Assembly (NCBI GenBank): GCA_027036755.1
Contig: JALWDV010000236.1
Location: 1 to 13,943, forward strand
DNA from: Anaerolineae bacterium
GTDB taxonomy: Bacteria > Chloroflexota > Anaerolineae > J102
Length of the DNA stretch: 13,943 nt
Reading direction: 5' to 3'
A program made the position numbers and the translations under genes. Positions 1 through 6,957 of this stretch are shown piece after piece (the stretch's first letter is position 1; each line of letters opens with the position of its first letter). Below the pieces are notes generated by a model that made no database searches, was not told where the DNA came from, and worked only from the letters and a program-made list of their open reading frames with translations.

Positions 1-53
1 GCCCCGTTAATGAATGGATTATTTTAACTTTCCAACTCATTTGGGACGCACCC
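1..53 (-). repeat. Repeat A, copy 1 (window edge)
   Basis: The reverse complement of this segment matches 13775-13827 over its full 53 nt with two mismatches. It begins with GGGTGCGTCC, continues through AAATGAGTTGG and ends with TTAACGGGGC. A third, shorter copy lies at 11707-11728. The copy starts at base 1, so it may continue outside the window. It lies just after the stop codon of the DUF2207 gene. No coding sense is seen, and its function is unknown. Confidence 0.85.
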
Positions 54-72
54 TTCTATTTTATAGCAGGCG

Positions 73-1965
73 CTAGCCAAAACCGCCGCCGCCACCGCCG
101 CCGCCACCGCCGCCAAAGCTGCCGCCGCCGCTCCAGCCGCCGCCCGACCAGCCGCCGCCTCCTCCGCTGGAGGACTGGGGCCTGCTGGTGAGGGTGCTGG
201 AAGCCACGGTGAGCATGGAAGCCAGGCCCGAGCTCATGCCCGACAGCCCGCGGCTCATGCTTGTGCTGGCGTCGCTGAGAGAGGGCATGCCGCCTGATTC
301 GCCTTGGGCCGCGGGGCTGGCGTGGCCGGGCGGACGGGCGCCGCTTGCACTTGAGCCGTAATAGGGCCGCGGGCCGTAGTAGGGGCCATACCACATGGGA
401 GGCGGCACGTTGGGCACTTTCTCCCATTGGCTGAGATATTTTTTATCCAGGCCAAAGGCGATGGCGTAGGGTAGATAGCGTTCGAATAGCTCGGTGGCCT
501 TTTCGAGATCGGTGTATTGGTCGATATCCTTGAGATAAGCCCTGAATGCCTTCCATTTGGCCGCCTCGTCCGCGCCTTTCTGCGTCTTCTTGGGCATGAA
601 ATAGGAGATGGCCAGCAGACCGATGCCGAACAGCCCCGGGCCAAAGGACAGCAAGGGCGCCACATCGGTCAGCCAGGAAAGCAGCGGCAGGCCCAGACAC
701 AGGAAGATGCCGTTCAGCATCAACGTGCCTATGCCTGCAATCAGCCACTTGGCCCGGGCCATTTTGGGATTCGAGACGAAATAGCCCTCCTCGGTCAGCT
801 CATCATAAAGCATCTTCTTGATCTTTTCGTTGTATCGATAAAAGCTGTTTTTCATATCCGACAGCTTGCGATCCGCTTCGCCGCCGAAAAGTTTATCCAG
901 CAGATAGCTCTCGTAGGGGCGCAGAGACTCATCGGGCGCTTTCAGACTGGTGTAGAGGAAGTCGCGAGAGGAGTAGCCGCTGTCATCATCTTCATCCAGC
1001 TCCTCCATGCGCAGATAGCCGCGGCGGGCCAGATCCACGATGGTCGCGAGCACATCCCGCGTGTCCGCCTTTTCGTCGATGAGGGTTCCCGCCATGCCCG
1101 GGGGCAAATCGGTGGGCGGTTCGGGCAGATAGGTGGGAACGATCTGCGGGCGCGGATCTCGCCCCCAGAAATACCACACCAGATAAACCGCCACCGGCGA
1201 AAGGATGAAGAGCATCAGCGCCAACAGGCCGAAGAAGATGTTGGACACCGTGCGCCAGCGCGAAACGGTCTCTTTCTTTTCTGCGGTAGCCTGCCACGCC
1301 GGAGCCGTCCCCGCCACAACGCCATGGGTGAACTGCACCCGCACCTCGAAAGGTTGCCCCGGCGGGATGGCCTCTTTGGCGGTGAATTTCGCCGTCTGCT
1401 GATCCAGCAGTTGCATATCCGCCATCGTGTAATAGGTGTCCATGTTTTCGATGACGGCGGGCGCGGGCACTGTGACCACGACCACGCTGGATTTCACCTC
1501 GGCGGGACGATCCGCGTAAACCGCCTTCCACCACACCTGATCCCCCTCGTCGTAATATCTCAGGCCGCCGTGGACTTTGTAGCGGATGTAAAATGTGCGA
1601 GCGGCGTTGGTTGTTTTATCGAAGAACCACTTCACATAGATGCTGTCTCCCCGGTCTTCGACGTAATACGTGCCCGGCTCCCCGCTCCTGTTCTCCAGAT
1701 AATCGCCGCTGGCGTCTCCGACGCGAATATCCGTGATGTCTTCGGTGTATTTCGTGTCGATATCCCGGTAGCCGTAAGTGAACGGGCCGCCGCTAAAGTA
1801 GATTTCCTGTTTTTCGACGACATCGAACGCGCCGTTCTGATTGACGGTGATATCGATATCGAAACGATTCCAGACAACGCTTTTGCCTTGCGCCGAAGCG
1901 GGAATCGCCACCGATAGCGCAATCAGCAGGATGATCAGAGACCATCGCCAGTAATTTTTGAACAT
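73..1965 (-). CDS. DUF2207-type membrane protein with Gly-rich C-terminus
   Basis: A predicted exported, membrane-anchored protein of 630 aa whose biochemical role is unknown. The N-terminus (FKNYWRWSLIILLIALSV to ASAQG) is a signal peptide. A beta-rich extracellular DUF2207 domain follows, containing FDIDITVNQNGAFDVVEKQE and YGYRDI, a typical start for this family. A transmembrane helix lies at about residues 240-265 and ends in WYFWGRDPRP. After a cytosolic helical part comes a second hydrophobic pair at about 403-455. The last 30 residues are almost all Gly with Ser, Trp and Phe, a tail common in the family. The start at 1965 has GAGG six nt upstream. The ATG at 1971 has no usable spacing, and upstream in-frame starts would put a long non-signal extension before the signal peptide. 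A convincing promoter lies at 2051-2079. The gene stands alone. Family assignment is recognition by pattern; function is not claimed. Confidence 0.88.
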   Translation of the reverse strand: MFKNYWRWSLIILLIALSVAIPASAQGKSVVWNRFDIDITVNQNGAFDVVEKQEIYFSGGPFTYGYRDIDTKYTEDITDIRVGDASGDYLENRSGEPGTYYVEDRGDSIYVKWFFDKTTNAARTFYIRYKVHGGLRYYDEGDQVWWKAVYADRPAEVKSSVVVVTVPAPAVIENMDTYYTMADMQLLDQQTAKFTAKEAIPPGQPFEVRVQFTHGVVAGTAPAWQATAEKKETVSRWRTVSNIFFGLLALMLFILSPVAVYLVWYFWGRDPRPQIVPTYLPEPPTDLPPGMAGTLIDEKADTRDVLATIVDLARRGYLRMEELDEDDDSGYSSRDFLYTSLKAPDESLRPYESYLLDKLFGGEADRKLSDMKNSFYRYNEKIKKMLYDELTEEGYFVSNPKMARAKWLIAGIGTLMLNGIFLCLGLPLLSWLTDVAPLLSFGPGLFGIGLLAISYFMPKKTQKGADEAAKWKAFRAYLKDIDQYTDLEKATELFERYLPYAIAFGLDKKYLSQWEKVPNVPPPMWYGPYYGPRPYYGSSASGARPPGHASPAAQGESGGMPSLSDASTSMSRGLSGMSSGLASMLTVASSTLTSRPQSSSGGGGGWSGGGWSGGGSFGGGGGGGGGGGFG

Positions 1966-2050
1966 TCCCATCCTCGCGAATGTTGGAACATGCTTCAAAG
2001 GGGGGAGGGTGAGGCGCTCTCTCCGCAACAAAAATGCGGCGACGCGGAAT

Positions 2051-2079
2051 ATCATAGCAATAATCGATAGCGAATGCAA
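2051..2079 (-). promoter_or_regulatory. Sigma70-type promoter for the DUF2207 gene
   Basis: On the minus strand there is a -35 TTGCAT (2074-2079), a 17-nt spacer and a -10 TATGAT (2051-2056) preceded by TGc, an extended -10. This would give a start site near 2044 and a leader of about 80 nt before the ATG at 1965. The call rests on sequence match only. Confidence 0.65.
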
Positions 2080-2236
2080 ACGCCCTGGCCAAATGTCTTG
2101 TAAACGGAACATTATCATCCAACGATTATTGCCACCATGCGAAAGGGTCAGTACAATGGGGGAAACTATTTGTGATACGGATATTGCATCCGTTCGGTTT
2201 CAAACCGACGTCGCGGGCAGCCGCTCATGACGTCTG

Positions 2237-2332
2237 CTATGAAGATAGAATGATCGCTGGTTGCTGAAGGTTCGCAAAGCCCACGTCGGGCGAGTCTGCA
2301 ACGGGCGTGATGCGTAATGCGTAATGCGTGAG
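2237..2332 (+). repeat. Repeat C, copy 1, with TGCGTAA/TGCGTGA heptamers
   Basis: About 95 nt that recur in inverted orientation at 3731-3825, at roughly 80% identity by eye. Shared blocks are CTATGAA, TGGTTGC, AGGTTCGCA, GGGCGAGTCTGCAACGG and CGTGATGCGTAATGCGT. The 3' part is a tandem heptamer (TGCGTAA, TGCGTAA, TGCGTGA). It is followed at 2337-2361 by partly complementary ACGCATCACGTATCACG, so a hairpin is possible. Confidence 0.8.
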
Positions 2333-2369
2333 GTCGTTACGCATCACGTATCACGTATTACGTCTCTCC

Positions 2370-2594
2370 TACGTCATTTCGAGGGAGCGCAGCGACCGAG
2401 AAATCCCCTTGCAGCCGAGGCTCAACAGGATTTCAGGGGGCATTGGCTTTACCAGACCCGCAGGATTGCGAATCCGGCGGGATGCAGAGAGCTCTCAGGG
2501 CTGATTCGCAATCCGCCCGGCATCTCACTCCCTGAAATCCAAAAGAACCGCAGCCGAGGAGATTCCACCTCCCTGCGGTCGTCGGAATGACGTA
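2370..2594. repeat. 225-bp MITE-like imperfect palindrome
   Basis: It is bounded by TACGTCATTTCGA on the left and TCGGAATGACGTA on the right, near-perfect terminal inverted repeats. Inside, GGATTTCAGGG (2428-2438) pairs exactly with CCCTGAAATCC (2530-2540). GATTGCGAATCC and GATTCGCAATCC sit opposite each other in the centre. The whole could fold into one long hairpin. There is no transposase or coding content. The CGTCATTTCGAG...CGAGAAATC wording resembles dispersed repeats seen in many environmental genomes, which is a recollection and not a search result. Confidence 0.7.
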
Positions 2595-2670
2595 ACCAGG
2601 GTTTTTCATTTCTTATCGGCGAACTGTCGCCCGCGACGTCTATTCTACATCTGTCCTTCTTCTTACTTCG

Positions 2671-3507
2671 ATGAAAAAACGACTGCAACGCATCAAGGAA
2701 AAAGGTCAATTGCTGGCCGAGATCATGGCCTGGAAGCGGCAGGAGGTTCCGGCCCGGATGACGGAGACGCCGGAAACGGATTTGCGCGCCCTGCTGGCTT
2801 TCACCCCTCCGGCCCTTGATTTCGCCGCGGCCCTGGCCCGACCCGGCGTCAGCCTCATCGCCGAGGTCAAACGGGCCTCGCCCAGCAAGGGACTCATCGC
2901 CAAAGATTTCGATCCCGTCACCCTGGCCCTCACCTACGCCGATGGCGGCGCGTCCGCCATCTCCTGTCTCACCGATTCCCGTTTCTTTCAGGGGCGGTTG
3001 GCGCATCTGACCGCCATCAAGGAGGCCTTCCGCAGCCGGAATATCCAATTGCCGGTGCTGCGCAAGGACTTCATCTATCATCCCTACCAGGTGCTGGAGG
3101 CCCGCGTAGCGGGCGCAGACGCGATTTTGCTGATCATGGCTGTGCTGGGCGATGCGGATTACCGGGATCTTCTGGCCTACGCCCGCGAACTGGGCATGGC
3201 CGCGCTGGTGGAGGTGCATGATGAGGCCGAACTGGCGCGGGCCTTGAAAGAAGCGCCTCGCATCATCGGCGTCAACAACCGCGATCTGCACACCTTTGAG
3301 GTGGACCTGAACGCCACCGCCCGTCTGCGCCCGCTCATCCCCGACGATGTGCTGCTGGTGTCCGAAAGCGGCATCCGCGGCGCGGAAGACGTGACCACAC
3401 TGAAATCCATGGGGGTGGACGCCATCCTGGTGGGCGAGACTCTGGTGCGTCAGCAGCCCGAGCAACGCAAGCGCAAGGTGCAGCAACTGGTGCGGGCGGG
3501 AAAATAA
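2671..3507 (+). CDS. trpC: Indole-3-glycerol phosphate synthase
   Basis: Converts CdRP to indole-3-glycerol phosphate in tryptophan synthesis in the cytosol. The protein is 278 aa, slightly longer than the usual 255-270 because of the N-terminus. The beta/alpha barrel has every expected active-site element: IAEVKRASPSKG (Glu65, Lys67), VLRKDFI (Lys132), LVEVH (Glu181), GVNNRDLHTF (Asn202/203) and VSESGI (Glu232, Ser233), with a phosphate-binding end at VGETLV. The start at 2671 has no visible Shine-Dalgarno. The N-terminus KGQLLAEIMAWKRQEVP matches the family's opening, so a start near here is needed, but the exact codon is uncertain. No other trp gene is adjacent. The gene is isolated between repeat arrays, so trp genes must be scattered or elsewhere. 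Confidence 0.96.
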   Translation: MKKRLQRIKEKGQLLAEIMAWKRQEVPARMTETPETDLRALLAFTPPALDFAAALARPGVSLIAEVKRASPSKGLIAKDFDPVTLALTYADGGASAISCLTDSRFFQGRLAHLTAIKEAFRSRNIQLPVLRKDFIYHPYQVLEARVAGADAILLIMAVLGDADYRDLLAYARELGMAALVEVHDEAELARALKEAPRIIGVNNRDLHTFEVDLNATARLRPLIPDDVLLVSESGIRGAEDVTTLKSMGVDAILVGETLVRQQPEQRKRKVQQLVRAGK

Positions 3508-3527
3508 TGTTTGTCCGTAACTGCAAA

Positions 3528-3667
3528 GGTCGTTTTCACTTGAATTAACCTGACAGGTTCCTTTGGCAACGATTCAGAGCCTTGCACGCTTCGTTACTGG
3601 ATGTAAACTGAATATCTTCCCCACAAGATTGCGAGAACCTGTCAGGTTTGCGTGGGAAAAGACGACC
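3528..3667. repeat. 140-bp element with AACCTGACAGGTT inverted termini
   Basis: It lies just after trpC. The left arm holds GGTCGTTTTCAC (3528-3539) then AACCTGACAGGTTC (3547-3560). The right arm holds GAACCTGTCAGGTT (3635-3648) then GTGGGAAAAGACGACC (3652-3667), the reverse complement in mirrored order. The core motif is itself nearly palindromic. No ORF is present, which fits a non-autonomous miniature element. It could also act as a transcription end for trpC, but there is no clear U-run. Confidence 0.72.
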
Positions 3668-3697
3668 AACTGGCATACGTTAGCAGTTACGTTTATC

Positions 3698-3706
3698 TGC
3701 TATCAT
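3698..3706 (+). promoter_or_regulatory. Possible extended -10 promoter upstream of the DUF554 gene
   Basis: TGcTATCAT is an extended -10 with TTAGCA 15 nt upstream (3680-3685), a short spacer. Transcripts would start near 3713 and run through repeat C copy 2 before the ATG at 3835. This is weak support. Confidence 0.35.
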
Positions 3707-3730
3707 TGCTCTCGATCGGCATAATCCGCA

Positions 3731-3825
3731 CTCACGCATCACGCATTACGCATCACGTCCGTTGCAGACTCGCCCAACATTGGCTCTGCGAACCTGCGGC
3801 AACCAACGTCATTCCATTTTCATAG
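3731..3825 (-). repeat. Repeat C, copy 2 (inverted)
   Basis: The reverse complement of this stretch matches 2237-2332. It ends 9 nt before the ATG of the DUF554 gene and so occupies its leader. The heptamer part reads CTCACGCATCACGCATTACG on the plus strand. With the 140-bp element, this fills the 327-nt spacer after trpC; no gene is seen there. Confidence 0.8.
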
Positions 3826-3834
3826 AAGCTTCCT

Positions 3835-4581
3835 ATGCCCATCCTCATCCCCGGCCTCACCGGCACCCTCATCAACACCACCACCGTCATCCTGGGCAGC
3901 CTTATCGGCATCTTCGTCGGCCACCGGCTCAGCGATAACACGCAAAAGACCGTGCTGCATGGCTTGGGTCTGGTCACCATCATCGTGGCCATCAGCAACG
4001 CCATCACCACGCAAAACATCCTCATCCCCCTGTTCGCCATCGTCATCGGCGCGATGCTCGGCGAGTGGATGCAGCTAGAGGAACGGCTGGACGCGCTGGG
4101 CCAGTGGATGGAGCGCACCTTTGGCCAACGTCTGGGCGAGCAGGACGAGGGACGGCTGGTGCGGGCCTTCGTCACCGCCAGCCTGGTCTATTGCGTGGGG
4201 CCGCTGACCATCATCGGCGCGGTCAATGACGGATTGATCAACAATTACGAATTCCTGTTGCTGAAATCGGTGCTGGATGGCTTCGCCTCCATCGCCTTTG
4301 CGGCCAGCCTGGGCCCGGGCGTGATTCTTTCCGCCATCACCGTCTTCCTGTTCCAGGGCGGAATCGCTCTGTTGGCCATGCTTTTCGGCGGCGCTCTGGG
4401 CGGCGTCACCGCCGACAACCCCGCAGTCATCGAGATGACGGCCACCGGCGGCATTGTGCTTCTCAGCATTGGCTTCATCCTGCTGGATATCAAACGTCTG
4501 CGCGCGGCCAACTTTCTGCCCGCCATCTTTTTAGCCCCCGCCTTTGTGATGCTGTTACAATGGCTGGGCGTTGTCTTCTAG
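3835..4581 (+). CDS. DUF554 family membrane protein
   Basis: A 248-aa polytopic inner-membrane protein of the DUF554 (YdfK-like) family. Its function is not established; a transport role is often guessed. Family signatures are visible: GTLINTTTVILGSLIG at the N-terminus, ITTQNILIPLFAIVIGAMLGE, YCVGPLTIIGAVNDGL, LLLKSVLDGFASIAFAASLGPGV, and a C-terminal IGFILLDIKRLRAANFLPAI followed by a last hydrophobic helix. About six to seven hydrophobic segments rich in Gly and Ala are present. The start at 3835 has a poor ribosome site (AGAAG, 5 to 9 nt upstream). It is followed after 72 nt by the QueD-like gene on the same strand, and may be co-transcribed with it. Confidence 0.92.
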   Translation: MPILIPGLTGTLINTTTVILGSLIGIFVGHRLSDNTQKTVLHGLGLVTIIVAISNAITTQNILIPLFAIVIGAMLGEWMQLEERLDALGQWMERTFGQRLGEQDEGRLVRAFVTASLVYCVGPLTIIGAVNDGLINNYEFLLLKSVLDGFASIAFAASLGPGVILSAITVFLFQGGIALLAMLFGGALGGVTADNPAVIEMTATGGIVLLSIGFILLDIKRLRAANFLPAIFLAPAFVMLLQWLGVVF

Positions 4582-4653
4582 CGCCAATCTCTCTGTGTGA
4601 TCATTATCATCATCAATCTGATTCACATTCCTATCTCAACACAAGGATTTCTC

Positions 4654-5028
4654 ATGTTTACGCTGGCTTTTCGCAAACAATTCATCGCACACCATCACAC
4701 CGCGCCCCAAATCGACGCCGAGCATCCGCTGCGCTCTCATGTTTATCTGCTCGAAGTCATGCTGGAGGCCGAGGAGCTGGACAGCGAGGGCATGGTGCTG
4801 AATCTGGATGAGCTGGAAGCGGAACTCGATGACATCGTTGCGCTTTATCGCTACAAAAACCTGAACGAGACCGACGCGTTCAAGGGCCGGATTCCCACGC
4901 TGGAGACTTTCGCTCAGGTGCTGGGCGATTCCATCGACGAATCTCTGTACGCGCCCCATCTCACAGCCATTAGCGTGCGGCTGTGGCGAGACGAGAAGGC
5001 CTGGGCGCTGTACGACATCGAGAAGTAA
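4654..5028 (+). CDS. Divergent 6-pyruvoyl-tetrahydropterin synthase/QueD-like protein
   Basis: A 124-aa protein with the outline of the PTPS/6-carboxytetrahydropterin synthase fold. It opens FTLAFRKQFIAHHH (family: F...FsAaH), then RSHVYLLEVMLEAEELDSEG (family: HGHnY.vev...), MVLNLDELEAEL, YRYKNLNE (family: lDHknLN), PTLETFAQVL (family: PTaEnla) and a final strand ending ALYDIEK. Key residues differ. The catalytic Cys is absent, the first His of HGH is Arg27 (His29 remains), the Asp-His dyad is Arg66-Tyr67, and the late Glu-Thr is Trp-Arg. An enzyme of normal queuosine or pterin chemistry is therefore unlikely; a repurposed or pseudo-enzyme is inferred. The start at 4654 has AGGA 7 nt upstream. 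An in-frame start at 4597 has no such site and encodes an unlikely Ile run. The stop is 5 nt before the rnz ATG. Confidence 0.72.
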   Translation: MFTLAFRKQFIAHHHTAPQIDAEHPLRSHVYLLEVMLEAEELDSEGMVLNLDELEAELDDIVALYRYKNLNETDAFKGRIPTLETFAQVLGDSIDESLYAPHLTAISVRLWRDEKAWALYDIEK

Positions 5029-5033
5029 TCGGC

Positions 5034-5957
5034 ATGATCGAGCTGACTTTTCTGGGCACCAGCGCATCCGCCCCCTCCATCCAGCGGGGACTTTCCAGCG
5101 CCATCGTGCAACATCGCGATCAGCGGTTCATGGTGGATTGCGGCGAAGGGACGCAGCGGCAGTTGCTGCGTTCGGGCCTGGGTTTCAAGCGCCTGAACAA
5201 AATCTTCATCACCCACGGGCATCTGGATCATATCCTGGGGCTGGCAGGGTTGGTCTCCACCATGGTTCGGTGGGAGATGATGGAATCGCTGGAGATTTTC
5301 GGCGGCGCTTTCGCCCTGGATCGCATCCGGCGGCTGATGGATGTGGTGTTCGCACCCCATCCTGTCCCCGATAGCATCCGCTTCAACGAGATCGGGCCCG
5401 GCGTCATCTTCGAGACCGAGCATCTGCGGGTGGAGGCTTTTTCGGTGGTGCATCGCGGGCCCGATTGCTTCGGCTTTCAGTTCGTCGAGACGCCCAAGCG
5501 TCCTTTTCTGGCCGAGAAGGCCGCGGCGCTGGGCGTGCCCGCGGGGCCCGAGCGCCGTCATTTGGTGGATGGACAGGCCATCACCCTGGCCGATGGCCGC
5601 GTCGTTCATCCCGACGAGGTGCTGGGCCCGCCCCGACGCGGCGCGCGGCTGGCCTTCATCGGCGATCTGGCTCGCACTCGCGGGCTGGCCCGCATGGTGG
5701 CCAACGCGGATGCGCTGGTGGTGGAGGCCACTTATCTGGAGCAAGACAGGGAGCTTGCCCGGCAATACGGGCATCTCACCGCGGCCCAGGCCGCGCGGCT
5801 GGCCCGCAACGCGGGCGTGCGCCAGCTTATTCTCACCCACATCTCCCGGCGTTACAGCGGCGAGGACATCCTGGCCGAGGCAAAAGCTATCTTCCCCAAC
5901 GCCGTGGTGGCCAGCGACTTCGACCGTTTCGAGATCAAGCGCCCGCGGGAGAAATAG
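5034..5957 (+). CDS. rnz: Ribonuclease Z
   Basis: Endonuclease that trims the 3' end of tRNA precursors, a metallo-beta-lactamase fold enzyme binding two zinc ions. At 307 aa it has the usual length of short-form RNase Z. Visible motifs are LGTSASAPSIQRG at the N-terminus, THGHLDH (His61, His63, Asp65, His66), VVHRGPDCFGF (His140), FIGDLART (Asp211), GHLTAAQAA (His247) and ILTHISRRY (His269). The long insertion GPERRHLVDGQAITLADG is the family's substrate-side region. The start at 5034 begins MIELTFLGT, as in homologues. Its ribosome site (GAGAAG) lies within the end of the upstream gene, so translational coupling with the QueD-like gene is likely. An upstream in-frame extension to 4983 overlaps that gene and is not needed. 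Confidence 0.96.
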   Translation: MIELTFLGTSASAPSIQRGLSSAIVQHRDQRFMVDCGEGTQRQLLRSGLGFKRLNKIFITHGHLDHILGLAGLVSTMVRWEMMESLEIFGGAFALDRIRRLMDVVFAPHPVPDSIRFNEIGPGVIFETEHLRVEAFSVVHRGPDCFGFQFVETPKRPFLAEKAAALGVPAGPERRHLVDGQAITLADGRVVHPDEVLGPPRRGARLAFIGDLARTRGLARMVANADALVVEATYLEQDRELARQYGHLTAAQAARLARNAGVRQLILTHISRRYSGEDILAEAKAIFPNAVVASDFDRFEIKRPREK

Positions 5958-6022
5958 AATGGGGGGGGGTAGTGCAAAAAGGCGTAAGTCATTGGATAGT
6001 TGGCTGCAAGCGCTTGCTCCCA

Positions 6023-6082
6023 GCCGGATTCGCAATCCGGCGGGTTAAACGGGAAAAGTGCGCCGGATCGCACATCCGGCGC
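6023..6082. terminator. Two strong hairpins between convergent genes
   Basis: GCCGGATT-cgc-AATCCGGC (6023-6041) has 8 bp and a 3-nt loop. GCGCCGGAT-cgcac-ATCCGGCGC (6060-6082) has 9 bp and a 5-nt loop. They lie between the ends of rnz (+) and the pseudouridine synthase (-), where a bidirectional terminator is expected. No U-run follows either one. The same AATCCGG wording recurs inside the element at 2370-2594, so these may be REP-like repeats. Confidence 0.5.
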
Positions 6083-6122
6083 GGCGCATTAGTTACGATG
6101 ATAGCCAAAATTGATCGGAAGT

Positions 6123-6947
6123 TTATCGGGCGATGACCAAAGTGCATGGATAATGAGGCAGTTGCATCTCTGAAAGACGGGCGGTTTCATCGGGAAACAA
6201 CTGATGCAGGAGCCGCTGAAGTCCGGGCGGCGGGGCTGCTTGCAGATGCAGGCGCTGGCCCGTGACCGGATGCGTGATGGTCAACGCGGCGGCGTGCAAA
6301 AACAACCGGTGCAGGTCGTAGACTTCGCGAAAATGGCGGTTGATGCGGCCTTTGCCGTAGGTGGTGTCGCCGATGATCTGATGGGCGGTGCGGGCCAGGT
6401 GGCGGCGAATCTGATGCTGGCGGCCCGTGCGGGGCATCGCCTGCACCAGGGTGACGCGCTCTGCCGCACAATAGGCCAGCGGTTGGAAGTGCGTCAGGGC
6501 CGGGCGGCGGGCGTTGCCATCCTTCAGGGGATGATCCACCGTCATGGGCCCGGCCAGCCAGCCCCGGGCCAGAGCGATGTAGGTCTTGCGCGTGTCGGGC
6601 TGTGAGAGCTGATCGTGCCACAATCGGGCCGCCTCACGGGTGAGTGCGTACAGCAGCACGCCGCTGGTGGGGCGATCCAGCCGGTGGACGGGATAGATCT
6701 GCCGTTCGATCTGGCGGGCCACAAGCTGCCGCAGAGACGTTTCTTTGGGCCCGGCCCACTTGCTGTTGTGCACCAGCAGGCCCGCGGGCTTGTTGACGAT
6801 CACGACGCTGTCATCCCGCCACAATATCTCGACAGGCGACCTCTTTGGCAATGCCATGGGAGTTTCGGTGTCCATCACCGGGATGACGCCCCGGGCGGCG
6901 CGCTCTTCCAAACGCCCGCCATTCTTCGCCGATGCGCCTCTGCTCAT
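6123..6947 (-). CDS. RluA-family RNA pseudouridine synthase
   Basis: Isomerises uridine to pseudouridine in tRNA or rRNA; which site cannot be told from sequence. There is no S4 domain, and the size resembles TruC-like stand-alone catalytic proteins. Motifs: ILWRDDSVVIVNKPAGLLVH, the catalytic VHRLDRPTSGVLLYA (Asp91 from this start), KTYIALARGW, VDHPLKDG, and MPRTGRQHQIRRHL followed by IIGDTTYG. From this start it has 274 aa. The start is uncertain: 6947 has AAGG very close upstream and leaves 10 nt after the preceding gene, and 6875 or 6857 would give 250 or 244 aa without better ribosome sites. The gene is probably the last of the unit with the 348-aa protein and the CAP lipoprotein. It ends against the hairpins shared with rnz. 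Confidence 0.92.
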   Translation of the reverse strand: MSRGASAKNGGRLEERAARGVIPVMDTETPMALPKRSPVEILWRDDSVVIVNKPAGLLVHNSKWAGPKETSLRQLVARQIERQIYPVHRLDRPTSGVLLYALTREAARLWHDQLSQPDTRKTYIALARGWLAGPMTVDHPLKDGNARRPALTHFQPLAYCAAERVTLVQAMPRTGRQHQIRRHLARTAHQIIGDTTYGKGRINRHFREVYDLHRLFLHAAALTITHPVTGQRLHLQAAPPPGLQRLLHQLFPDETARLSEMQLPHYPCTLVIAR

Positions 6948-6957
6948 GGCCTTCACG

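Larger units (their letters stand above)
2207..2640. repeat. Outer 12-bp inverted repeat enclosing the pre-trpC spacer
   Basis: GACGTCGCGGGC at 2207-2218 is repeated as an exact reverse complement at 2629-2640. It encloses repeat C copy 1 and the 225-bp element. This 700-base spacer (1966-2670) holds no supportable gene, only the DUF2207 promoter, small hairpins (ACGGAT/ATCCGT at about 2177; CGGTTT/AAACCG at about 2194) and these repeats. The arrangement looks like successive insertion of repeats, which is inference. Confidence 0.6.

Noticed and set aside
76..170. GCC/CCG microsatellite-like run
   Set aside because: It is the Gly-rich tail of the DUF2207 protein, a normal family trait.
517..1917. 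466-aa open frame on the plus strand
   Set aside because: It lies fully antisense to the DUF2207 gene, His/Arg-rich and without recognisable domains. It is a mirror of the codon bias of the real gene.
2305..2361. Heptamer tandem repeat considered as a CRISPR remnant
   Set aside because: The units are 7 nt with no spacers and no cas genes nearby. The pattern belongs to repeat C.
2449..3486. 345-aa open frame on the minus strand over trpC
   Set aside because: It is antisense to a complete trpC with all active-site residues. Its composition is typical of a reverse-strand shadow, and it runs into the 225-bp repeat.
4914..6035. 373-aa open frame on the minus strand over rnz
   Set aside because: It is antisense to a complete RNase Z with all metal ligands and crosses two genes; no domain is recognisable.
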